From: Clostridiales bacterium
Lineage (GTDB): Bacteria > Bacillota > Clostridia > Oscillospirales > CAG-272
Assembly (NCBI GenBank): GCA_003523225.1
Contig: DPGK01000023.1
Span: 18,059 to 57,720 of the forward strand
Direction of reading: 5' to 3'
Length of the DNA stretch: 39,662 nucleotides
Shown: positions 32,561-39,662 of the stretch, one piece after another
How positions within the stretch are numbered: position 1 is the first letter of the stretch
Layout: every line of letters begins with the position of its first letter
Program-made: the position numbers and the translations under genes
Notes under the pieces: generated by a model
The model's database searches: none
What the model was told of the DNA's origin: nothing
What the model saw: only the letters and a program-made list of their open reading frames with translations

Positions 32561-34093
32561 TTGCTTAACAGATCACGCCAGAAGCTAACCGAAAAGTTCA
32601 AAGAGGCGCTGACAGCGGTATTGCCGATCTTATGTATCGTGCTGCTGCTATGCCTCACCATCGCTCCGGTCTCGCCGGGAATACTCCTGAGCTTTCTGAC
32701 CGGTGCGGCGCTTATTATCGTCGGAATTATGTTTTTCACGCTCGGAGCAGACCTTGCAATGACCCCGATGGGCGAGCGCGTGGGCGCTGCAATGACCAAA
32801 AAACGCAGTCTCGCGCTCGTTATCGTGCTGGGTTTCCTTCTGGGCTTCATCATAACGATATCCGAGCCTGACCTTCAGGTCCTTGCCGGTCAGGTACCCT
32901 CGGTGCCAAACGCCGTGCTGATACTTGCGGTCGCGGCGGGAGTGGGAATTTTCCTTGTTGCCGCGCTCCTGAGAATGTTCTTCGGAGTCCCGCTGCGGCT
33001 TATGCTGATAATTTCTTACATAGTGGTTTTCGTCATGGCTTTTTTTGTGCCCGACGATTTTCTTGCCGTCGCCTTTGATTCCGGCGGAGTCACCACCGGA
33101 CCTATGACCGTCCCCTTTATAATGGCGCTGGGCGTCGGCGTTTCCTCGATACGAAGCGACAGCCGCGCGGGCGACGACTCCTTCGGTCTTATCGCGCTCT
33201 GCTCGGTCGGTCCGATAATTGCGGTCATGACGCTGGGGCTTATATATCCGGCTGAGGGCGCATACATCCCCTCCGCCATACCCGAGCTTGGCAGCACCGC
33301 TGACCTTTCGCGGCTGTTTTTGTATTCTTTGCCGACATATCTTGGCGAGATCGGAATGGCACTGCTGCCCATTATCGTATTTTTCGGAATTTTTCAGGTG
33401 GTTACGCTTAAGCTGCCGCGCCGTCAGCTTTACAAGCTCATCGTCGGTCTTGTTTATACATATGTAGGACTCGTCCTGTTCCTTACCGGAGCAAACGTGG
33501 GCTTTATGCCCGCCGGAAACTATCTCGGAGAGACGGTGGCGTCCCTGCCGTACAGGTGGATAATCGTGCCTATCGGCATGGTGATAGGATATTTTATCGT
33601 CAAGGCGGAGCCTGCGGTATACGTTCTCAACAAGCAGGTCGAGGAGATCACCGACGGTGCCGTCTCCTCCACGGCAATGGGAGCCTGTCTGTCTGTCGGC
33701 GTTTCGGTATCGATAGGTCTTGCGCTTATCCGTGTGCTGACCGGAATATCCATCCTCTGGTTCATCATTCCGGGGTACGCCATAGCGCTCGGGCTTTCCT
33801 TCTGCGTTCCCCGCATCTTCACCGCCATCGCCTTTGACTCCGGCGGAGTCGCCTCCGGTCCCATGACTGCCACTTTTTTGCTCCCCTTCGCGCAGGGAGC
33901 GTGCCTTGCCGCAGGCGGAAACATCGTTGCAGATGCCTTCGGAGTCGTGGCAATGGTAGCAATGACGCCGCTCATCACAATCCAGATGCTTGGGCTTATC
34001 TATCAATTCAAGAAAAAACGCTCCAAAGCGCGTCACGAGCCGTCCGACAGGTATCTGCCCGACATACCGGACGACGCCATTATCGAGCTTTAA
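32561..34093 (+). CDS. Duplicated DUF1538 membrane protein, putative cation/proton antiporter
   Basis: 510 residues with roughly ten to twelve membrane helices. It is an internal duplication: AFDSGGVTTGPMTVPF near residue 172 and AFDSGGVASGPMTATF near residue 424, each followed by a matching helix block (FGLIALCSVGPIIAVMTLGLIYP and FGVVAMVAMTPLITIQMLGLIY). These are DUF1538 (PF07556) hallmarks. From memory, a pair of separate DUF1538 proteins from Halomonas (UmpA/UmpB) was reported as a Na+(Li+,K+)/H+ antiporter; this would be the fused form. TTG at 32561 has AAAGGA six bases upstream. A TTG at 32522 would start too close to the transcription start. A P-II-like gene follows after 27 bases. 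Confidence 0.85.
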   Translation: MLNRSRQKLTEKFKEALTAVLPILCIVLLLCLTIAPVSPGILLSFLTGAALIIVGIMFFTLGADLAMTPMGERVGAAMTKKRSLALVIVLGFLLGFIITISEPDLQVLAGQVPSVPNAVLILAVAAGVGIFLVAALLRMFFGVPLRLMLIISYIVVFVMAFFVPDDFLAVAFDSGGVTTGPMTVPFIMALGVGVSSIRSDSRAGDDSFGLIALCSVGPIIAVMTLGLIYPAEGAYIPSAIPELGSTADLSRLFLYSLPTYLGEIGMALLPIIVFFGIFQVVTLKLPRRQLYKLIVGLVYTYVGLVLFLTGANVGFMPAGNYLGETVASLPYRWIIVPIGMVIGYFIVKAEPAVYVLNKQVEEITDGAVSSTAMGACLSVGVSVSIGLALIRVLTGISILWFIIPGYAIALGLSFCVPRIFTAIAFDSGGVASGPMTATFLLPFAQGACLAAGGNIVADAFGVVAMVAMTPLITIQMLGLIYQFKKKRSKARHEPSDRYLPDIPDDAIIEL

Positions 34094-34120
34094 CGTGATA
34101 AGGAAAGGAAAGGAATCGTT

Positions 34121-34819
34121 ATGAGCGAGCTTTATCTTATGGTTACAATAACGGACCGCAATATGGCACGGCGGTTTATGACGCTGTACGAGTCGGCGGG
34201 AGCCAAGGTCTCCTTCACCGCGCTCGGCAACGGCACGGCGATAAACGAAACTCTGGACTACTTCGGGCTTGCACGAACTCAGAAAACGGTTATCTTTTCA
34301 ACCGTTACGAGCGACACCTGGGCGCGCGTAAAAACCCAACTGCAAAATGAGCTGAAAATAGACATTCCCGGGATCGGCATCGCCTTTATAATCCCGCTTT
34401 CAAGCATAGGCGGAAAAAAACAGCTGTTCTTTCTTACCGACGGACAGAAATTTGAAAAAGGAGGGGAAAGCGAGTTGAAGAACACAAAGTATGAGCTTTT
34501 GCTGGCAATTACCAATCAGGGATCTACCGACACCGTAATGGACGCCGCGCGCGAGGCACAGGCGGCAGGCGGAACAGTGATCCACGCCAAAGGCACAGGA
34601 GTCGAACGCGCGGAAAAATTTCTCGGCGTTTCAATTGCCGCCGAGAAGGAGATCGTGTTTATTGTCGTCAGGACCGAACGCAAAAACGCCATAATGAAGG
34701 CGATAATGGATAAGGCGGGAATTGACTCGGAGGCACAGACGATCGTTTTTTCGCTCCCGGTCACTGCCACCGCCGGAATGAGACTTATCGAAGAGGAAGA
34801 CAGCACGGAGAGCGACTGA
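34121..34819 (+). CDS. Tandem P-II-like regulatory protein
   Basis: 232 residues comprising two P-II-like ferredoxin-fold halves (about 3-108 and 122-222). Each half has the strand-helix start, a GNGT/GTGV turn, and the second babb unit (KTVIFSTVTSDTWARVKTQL; KEIVFIVVRTERKNAIMKAI). The loop where classical P-II proteins are uridylylated looks short, with no obvious target Tyr. P-II-like proteins gate transporters in response to nucleotides or metabolites, so it probably regulates the DUF1538 protein encoded just upstream. AAAGGAA precedes the ATG by about six bases. Confidence 0.85.
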   Translation: MSELYLMVTITDRNMARRFMTLYESAGAKVSFTALGNGTAINETLDYFGLARTQKTVIFSTVTSDTWARVKTQLQNELKIDIPGIGIAFIIPLSSIGGKKQLFFLTDGQKFEKGGESELKNTKYELLLAITNQGSTDTVMDAAREAQAAGGTVIHAKGTGVERAEKFLGVSIAAEKEIVFIVVRTERKNAIMKAIMDKAGIDSEAQTIVFSLPVTATAGMRLIEEEDSTESD

Positions 34820-34950
34820 GGTATTTTCGCTCAAATAAACCCGCGCTGCCAGAAAAAACCGCGCAGATCTCCACCGCGCTCGGGCAAATACACTCAGCAC
34901 CTCCCCGGACTGCGGTTCACATATTCGGTTGTACTACAAACATCATAACA

Positions 34951-34977
34951 GCGCCCCGGCGATTCTCGCCGGGGCGC
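34951..34977. terminator. GC-rich hairpin between convergent genes
   Basis: GCGCCCCGGCGA and TCGCCGGGGCGC make a perfect 12-bp stem with a TTC loop. It lies between the P-II gene stop and the minus-strand stop at 34987. U-tracts are poor on both sides, so it may act as a shared weak terminator. Confidence 0.6.
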
Positions 34978-34986
34978 GGTTATGTC

Positions 34987-35820
34987 TCAGATGACCTCGT
35001 ACACCTTTGCTCTGCCGCGGGTGCCGCATTGCCGCACGACGCCGAGGTTTTCAAGCGCGTGCAGGGCAAGATACCCCTTGCGCGAGGCAAATTTCATCGT
35101 TTTTGCAAACTCCGCTCCGGTAAAGGGCGCTCCGGCAAGTCCGTCGGGCAAAAGCTCGCGGTAATCCTCGGGCAGCTCAAGGTGCACCTCTCCGAGCAGC
35201 TCCACCGGAAGCAGCTCATATCGGCTTGAACCGCGCTTTCCGTCCCTGCCCCAGCCGTCAAGCCAGCGGTATTCCTCCGCTTCAAGCAGCATAAGACGCA
35301 ACGACACTCGCCCCGACGCCGCAAGCTCGGAAATATAGACCAGATCGGGCAGAATGTCCTCCGCCCGCCCGCGGCGCGACAGTCTCGGCGACGGCTTTGC
35401 CTCACCGCTCTCCGGGTCGATCCATATCACCCGCTTTTTTTCCGCGATCGGGTGGATGACTGTGACGTGACAGTCGGTATTTTCGGCATACCACGTGAGC
35501 TTTTCACGCAGGGGGTAAAGTGAGCCGGTCTGAATTTCATAGATCTCAGTGTCGCAGAGCACGTCTGCGACATATTTTTTTTGTTTTTTTTCCACAGCCG
35601 CGCCCGACTCCGGACGCGATCCCGCAGTTATATGCGGGGTCTGCTCGTGAAATGAGACGTCCGGACACACAAATCTTTTAAGCACGGCGTGAAGCCGCTT
35701 TTCCCGCAGCACGCCGATTCCCTCGCTCCCTCCGGAGTATTCCCCGGACGGCGCGGCTGTCAGCTCCCGGCAGACAGCCGCAAATCGGGCGCGCTCAGCG
35801 TCGGTGCAGTCGATCCTCAT
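34987..35820 (-). CDS. Possible PD-(D/E)XK-like protein with C-terminal winged helix
   Basis: 277 residues, cytosolic. It belongs to a family I have seen as hypothetical in Clostridia. Residues 36-50 (GVLREKRLHAVLKRF) give an ExxLHxxLK helix, D86 lies in VADVL, and E95-I-Q97 in IYEIQTGS, followed by an HVTVIHPI strand. This order resembles a PD-(D/E)XK nuclease core with Gln replacing Lys. The middle part (AEEYRWLDGWGRDGKRGSSRYE) is strongly family-like. The C-terminal 55 residues (FTGAEFAKTMKFASRKGYLALHALENLGVV) look like a winged helix. Its ATG overlaps the TGA of the ABC gene (ATGA), so translation is coupled. A nuclease function is inferred, not shown. Confidence 0.65.
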   Translation of the reverse strand: MRIDCTDAERARFAAVCRELTAAPSGEYSGGSEGIGVLREKRLHAVLKRFVCPDVSFHEQTPHITAGSRPESGAAVEKKQKKYVADVLCDTEIYEIQTGSLYPLREKLTWYAENTDCHVTVIHPIAEKKRVIWIDPESGEAKPSPRLSRRGRAEDILPDLVYISELAASGRVSLRLMLLEAEEYRWLDGWGRDGKRGSSRYELLPVELLGEVHLELPEDYRELLPDGLAGAPFTGAEFAKTMKFASRKGYLALHALENLGVVRQCGTRGRAKVYEVI

Positions 35821-37733
35821 GTTGCGATACCCGCGAACTGGCTTTGATAGAGCTTGGAATACTCCCCGCCCTTTGCAAGCAGCTCGTCATGGTTTCCGGT
35901 CTCGACTATCTCACCGTGAGAAAGTACTACTATTACATCGGCGTTGCGTATTGTGGACAGCCTGTGTGCAATGATAAGCGAGGTGCGGTTCTTCATAAGC
36001 TCCGCCATAGCATCCTGAATATGCATTTCGGTGCGTGTGTCAACCGACGAGGTCGCCTCGTCAAGTATCAGTATCTTGGGGTCGGCAAGTACCGCGCGGA
36101 CTATTGCAAGCAGCTGGCGCTGACCCTCCGAAAGATTGCTTCCGGATTCGGCAAGCACCGTGTCGTACCTCTCGGGCAAGCGGTCAATAAAGGCGTCGGC
36201 TCGCGCAGTCTCGGCAGCGCGCTTCATTTCCTCATCCGATGCGTCAAGCCTGCCGTACTTTATATTTCTGCGTATGGTATCCGAAAACAGGACCGTATCC
36301 TGAAGCACTATTGCAATGGCACGGCGCAGTATCTCCTTGGGGATATCGGTGATATCAATACCGTCAACGGTGATCTTGCCGCTGTCAAGCTCGTAAAAAC
36401 GGGTAAGCAGATTGACAATCGTCGTTTTTCCCGACCCGGTGGCACCCACGATGGCTATCTTCTGTCCCGGCTTTACCGACAGCGACAGGTGCTTAAGCAC
36501 CGGCTCACCCTCAACATACGAGAAGCAGATATCCGAAAAATCAATATTTCCGTGAATATCCGCGGGCTTTATTTCGGACTTGCCCTCATCTACCTCATCC
36601 GGGGTGTCGAGAATGTCAAAGATCCGCTCCGCGCCCGCAAGCGCCGTCAAAATTGAGGAATACTGATTCGCTATCATATTGATAGGTCTTGAGAGCTTTT
36701 TGGAGTATTGCAGCATAGCCTGTATTGAACCGACAGTGATCGCTCCGCCGAAGAAGGCGTAAAGAAAGCTGCCCTCCGCAATGCCGCCGCCCTTTATCAT
36801 GAGGAAGCCACCGAACCCCGCAACAAGCACGTATTGCAGATTTCCAATAAAGTTCATGACAGGACCCATTATCGAGCCCCAGACGCGCGCGCTTATCGAA
36901 CAGCGGCGGAATTCGTCGGAGATCCGTGCAAATTTTTCGACCGCCTCCGGCTCTTTGCCGTAGGAGACCACCGTGGTGTATCCGGTGACCATTTCCTCAA
37001 CCTGACCGTTAAGCTGACCAAGCAGCGCCTGCTGGCGTACAAAGTATTTGCGCATGAACTTTGCAAGAAATGAGGATACTATTATGGTAAGCGGAATCGT
37101 GATCATCGCCACCAGCGTGACCGCAGGACTGTACCTCAGCATCATTACCACAGCTCCGATAATCGTCACCACGCCGGAAAAAAGCGCGGTGAGCGACTGC
37201 GATATCGCAGAGGACACATTGTCGATATCGTTTGTCATGCGGCTCATGATGTCGCCGTGACGGTGCGTGTCGGTGTACTTTATCGGCAGCCGGGAGATCT
37301 TCCCGAACAGCTCGCGGCGCATGATGTAGACTGTCGAGGTTGAAAGCCGGACGGCAATGCGCTCCTGAAGCAGTGACATCACCGCGCCCAGCACAAATAC
37401 CACGCACATCATTGCAATGTATTTGAGCATTGAATCAAGATCAACGCTTACCGCGCCGCCCTCAACGCGGATGGTATCTATCGCCTCCTGCTGCAGCTTG
37501 GGGCTTGCAAGCTCCGTTACTGCAATAAGCAGCGTAAGAAGTATCAGGGCAAGCAGCGTCAAGCGGCTTTTTCCGATATACTTTGCCAGACGGATAAGCG
37601 ATTTTTTAATATTTTTCGGCTTTTCCACGTGTACACGCGCCCCCATCGGACCGCCCTTTCCAGGTCCGCCGCCGGGACGCAGATCAACGCGCGGAGCTTC
37701 GTTTTGTTGTGTGTTTTTATTTTGTTCTGCCAT
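35817..37733 (-). CDS. ABC exporter half-transporter, catalytically competent subunit
   Basis: 638 residues: a 45-residue Gly/Pro/Lys-rich cytosolic leader, six membrane helices, then the nucleotide-binding domain. Walker A is GATGSGKT (430-437), the signature is LSEGQ (534-538, second G changed to E), Walker B is ILILDE with catalytic E559, and the switch is H590. The non-canonical signature faces the partner's degenerate site in the heterodimer. It belongs to the BmrCD/TM287-288-like type IV exporters; the substrate (drug, lipid or peptide) is unknown. It starts seven bases after the stop of the partner gene. Confidence 0.93.
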   Translation of the reverse strand: MAEQNKNTQQNEAPRVDLRPGGGPGKGGPMGARVHVEKPKNIKKSLIRLAKYIGKSRLTLLALILLTLLIAVTELASPKLQQEAIDTIRVEGGAVSVDLDSMLKYIAMMCVVFVLGAVMSLLQERIAVRLSTSTVYIMRRELFGKISRLPIKYTDTHRHGDIMSRMTNDIDNVSSAISQSLTALFSGVVTIIGAVVMMLRYSPAVTLVAMITIPLTIIVSSFLAKFMRKYFVRQQALLGQLNGQVEEMVTGYTTVVSYGKEPEAVEKFARISDEFRRCSISARVWGSIMGPVMNFIGNLQYVLVAGFGGFLMIKGGGIAEGSFLYAFFGGAITVGSIQAMLQYSKKLSRPINMIANQYSSILTALAGAERIFDILDTPDEVDEGKSEIKPADIHGNIDFSDICFSYVEGEPVLKHLSLSVKPGQKIAIVGATGSGKTTIVNLLTRFYELDSGKITVDGIDITDIPKEILRRAIAIVLQDTVLFSDTIRRNIKYGRLDASDEEMKRAAETARADAFIDRLPERYDTVLAESGSNLSEGQRQLLAIVRAVLADPKILILDEATSSVDTRTEMHIQDAMAELMKNRTSLIIAHRLSTIRNADVIVVLSHGEIVETGNHDELLAKGGEYSKLYQSQFAGIAT

Positions 37734-37740
37734 TTTCGGT

Positions 37741-39561
37741 TTATTCGTCCCCCGCTTGTTTTTGCATTTGCGAATTGTAGATATCGCGATATGTCTCGCT
37801 GACGCGCATCAGCTCCTCGTGAGGCGCGCAGTGAATAATACTGCCGTCATTTTCGATCACGGCAATGCGGTCGGCGTCGCGCACACTGGCAATGCGTTGC
37901 GCCACCATCACCACCGTTGTGCCGGAAAGCGAGGAATGCAGCGCACTGCGCAGACGCGCCTCAGTGGCAAGGTCAAGCGCCGAGGTGGAGTCGTCAAGTA
38001 TCAGTATCTCAGGCTTGCGCACGAGCGCACGTGCAATTGAAACACGCTGCTTCTGTCCGCCTGAAAGGGACGCCCCCTTTTCGGCTACAAAGCTGTCGTA
38101 TCCGTCGGCAAAGCCGGAGATGAAGGGATCAGCCTGTGCAGTTTCCGCCGCCGCTTTTACCTCATCATCTGAGGCGTCAGCCTTCCCCCAACGGATATTG
38201 TTGGCAATGGTATCGGAAAACAGCACACTTTTCTGCATAACAAAGCCGATCTTGCGACGCAAAGCACGCAGTGTATACTCCTTTACCGGCTTGCCGTCAA
38301 CAAGCACCTCGCCTGAATCGGGGTCGTAAAACCGGGGGATCAGCTTGCAGAGCGAGGATTTTCCTGAACCCGTAGCTCCTATGACAGCCAGCGTCTCGCC
38401 CCGGCGCACGCTCAGATTGATCTTATTGAGCACAGGTCTGCCCTGTGTGCCGGGATAGTGGAAGCTGACGTCGCGGAACTCGATCATCGTGTCGCTTCCG
38501 GCAGGGGACGGATCGTCAAGGCTGCCGCCAAGCACCACCGGATCGGAGTCAAGCACCTCGCACACGCGGCGCGCGGACGCCGCGGCACGGGAAATGGTCT
38601 GGAATATCATTGCGACCTGCATCAGCGAGAAAATTACCTGCGTGATGTAAGTGATCGCCGCCATGATAACGCCGGCGTTCATACCCGCAAAGCCGCCGCT
38701 TATCCTGATGCCGCCGATAAGTATCAGCGCCACGACGGAGAAATTGAGAATGAGATTAAGAATGGGAGAAAACCATGCCATAAGCGACATAACGCGCAGG
38801 TTTGTGTCGCACAGGTCGCGGTTGGCGCGGTCAAAGCGCTCGCACTCGTAGTCCTCGCGGACGTACGCCTTGATGACACGCGCGCCCGAAACGTCCTCCT
38901 GAACCACGGAGTTCACCTTGTCAAGCCTTGTCTGCATTATGCCGAACAGCGGGATGGCTTTTTTTAGTATTATGGCTATTGCCAGAACAAGCAGCGGGAG
39001 CGAGCCGATAAGCACCATGCCGAAATCAACGTTCAGCATCAGAAGCATGACGGTGCCGCCGATGAAGAAGACGGGAGCGCGCACAAACATCCGAAGCAGT
39101 GACTCGACCAGCTCGACCAGCCGCGTTACGTCGTTGGTCATTCTGGTGACGAGCGACCCGGTAGTGAATTTATCGGTCTGTTCGATCGACAGTGCCATAA
39201 CGTGTCGATATGCGTCGCACCTCAGGTCGTTGCCGAACCCCTGAGCCGCGCGCGCGGCGGTGTATGCGCACATAGTGCCGAAAAATCCGCCGATCAGAGT
39301 TATCACAAGCATCAGAAGCCCAAAGGTAACTATCATCTGTATTCCGGTGGGATCGCTGCCGCAGAAGGTGCGGACTATCCACGCCGCCACGGCAGAGCCG
39401 TTTTCGGGGTCGTCAAGAGGAATGCCGGAAATGCCGTAGTTTATGATAAAGGACGTAAGATACGGCAGGAGCAGGTCGGCTATGACCTCTCCCGCCATCA
39501 TCAGAGGTGAGATTATCGCAAACAGGCGGTACGGCTTAAGATATTTTATTAGCTTTTTCAT
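37741..39561 (-). CDS. ABC exporter half-transporter, degenerate-site subunit
   Basis: 606 residues: six membrane helices (about 15-330) and a nucleotide-binding domain with Walker A GATGSGKS (395-402), canonical LSGGQ (499-503), Walker B ILILDD with D524 where the catalytic Glu is expected, and Q555 where the switch His is expected. These changes mark the non-hydrolysing site of heterodimeric exporters. It is the first gene of the three-gene operon, preceded by AAAGGA and an AT-rich region with a large palindrome. Both exporter genes are needed for one transporter. Confidence 0.93.
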   Translation of the reverse strand: MKKLIKYLKPYRLFAIISPLMMAGEVIADLLLPYLTSFIINYGISGIPLDDPENGSAVAAWIVRTFCGSDPTGIQMIVTFGLLMLVITLIGGFFGTMCAYTAARAAQGFGNDLRCDAYRHVMALSIEQTDKFTTGSLVTRMTNDVTRLVELVESLLRMFVRAPVFFIGGTVMLLMLNVDFGMVLIGSLPLLVLAIAIILKKAIPLFGIMQTRLDKVNSVVQEDVSGARVIKAYVREDYECERFDRANRDLCDTNLRVMSLMAWFSPILNLILNFSVVALILIGGIRISGGFAGMNAGVIMAAITYITQVIFSLMQVAMIFQTISRAAASARRVCEVLDSDPVVLGGSLDDPSPAGSDTMIEFRDVSFHYPGTQGRPVLNKINLSVRRGETLAVIGATGSGKSSLCKLIPRFYDPDSGEVLVDGKPVKEYTLRALRRKIGFVMQKSVLFSDTIANNIRWGKADASDDEVKAAAETAQADPFISGFADGYDSFVAEKGASLSGGQKQRVSIARALVRKPEILILDDSTSALDLATEARLRSALHSSLSGTTVVMVAQRIASVRDADRIAVIENDGSIIHCAPHEELMRVSETYRDIYNSQMQKQAGDE

Positions 39562-39598
39562 ACTGAAAGATTATATCCTTTGCTTTGTATTTTATAGC

Positions 39599-39625
39599 CA
39601 ATTGTAAAACTGCGTTTTACAATTG
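39599..39625. promoter_or_regulatory. Perfect inverted repeat upstream of the ABC exporter operon
   Basis: CAATTGTAAAAC (39599-39610) and GTTTTACAATTG (39614-39625) around TGC. It sits about 40 bases before the exporter ATG, next to TATAAA- and TATAAT-like sequences on the minus strand, so it could be an operator for a dimeric repressor of the TetR/MarR/PadR type. A dispersed repeat is the alternative. Confidence 0.5.
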
Positions 39626-39662
39626 AGATCCGCGCGGCGGGGATACGCGCGCTTATCGCCGC

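Noticed and set aside
32648..34036. 462-residue open frame on the minus strand
   Set aside because: It lies wholly antisense to the DUF1538 gene. Its protein is very rich in His, Arg, Asp and Gly without domains, the mark of a shadow frame in GC-rich DNA.

Overview
This window is about 39.7 kb of GC-rich bacterial DNA that reads as a low-GC-lineage Firmicute with secondarily raised GC: class Clostridia, most likely an uncultured gut-type member of the Oscillospirales/Christensenellales range. The evidence is the gene order yicC-remA-rpoZ-priA-def-fmt-yugP-rsmB-rlmN-stp-prkC-rsgA-thiN (a Firmicutes signature), sigma-A promoters with TTGACA/TATAAT boxes, AAGGAGG-type ribosome binding sites, lipoproteins with Gram-positive lipoboxes, a sortase-like surface protein and orphan solute-binding proteins. 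No rRNA, tRNA, phage, transposase gene or CRISPR array was seen.

Layout. (1) 64-2223, minus: a GH78-type alpha-L-rhamnosidase-like glycosidase with its own consensus promoter. (2) 2420-11708, plus: a housekeeping operon driven by a perfect TTGACA-N17-TATAAT promoter, covering RNA turnover, a biofilm-type regulator, RNA polymerase omega, replication restart, formyl-Met handling, a membrane Zn peptidase and two rRNA methyltransferases. gmk and coaBC, which usually sit in this cluster, are absent. (3) 11768-20092, plus: PP2C phosphatase, PASTA kinase, an unusual membrane-anchored degenerate phosphoesterase, RsgA, thiamine pyrophosphokinase, an ECF S component and YmdB, closed by a bidirectional terminator. 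rpe, usually between rsgA and thiN, has moved to 29.2 kb. (4) 20165-21427, minus: rarA. (5) 21559-27489, minus: a LacI-type regulator followed by a PhnP-like metallo-hydrolase, a sortase-type surface protein, a solute-binding lipoprotein and a ComEC-like metallo-beta-lactamase lipoprotein. This is the most novel-looking operon, and a promoter-terminator leader stands in front of it. (6) 27724-30449, plus: a lipoprotein with a LacI-like operator in its promoter, an 800-base repeat-rich gap containing a MITE-like inverted-repeat element, then rpe and an unknown small gene. (7) 30613-32145, minus: a second orphan solute-binding lipoprotein, divergent from (8) 32561-34819, plus: a duplicated DUF1538 transporter with a tandem P-II-like protein. 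(9) 34987-39561, minus: a heterodimeric ABC exporter translationally coupled to a possible PD-(D/E)XK-like protein.

The best candidates for undescribed biology are the degenerate phosphoesterase inside the stp-prkC signalling operon, the surface operon under the LacI regulator, the DUF1538/P-II pair, and the ABC exporter with its coupled nuclease-like partner. All functional calls come from reading motifs by eye; no database search was run.
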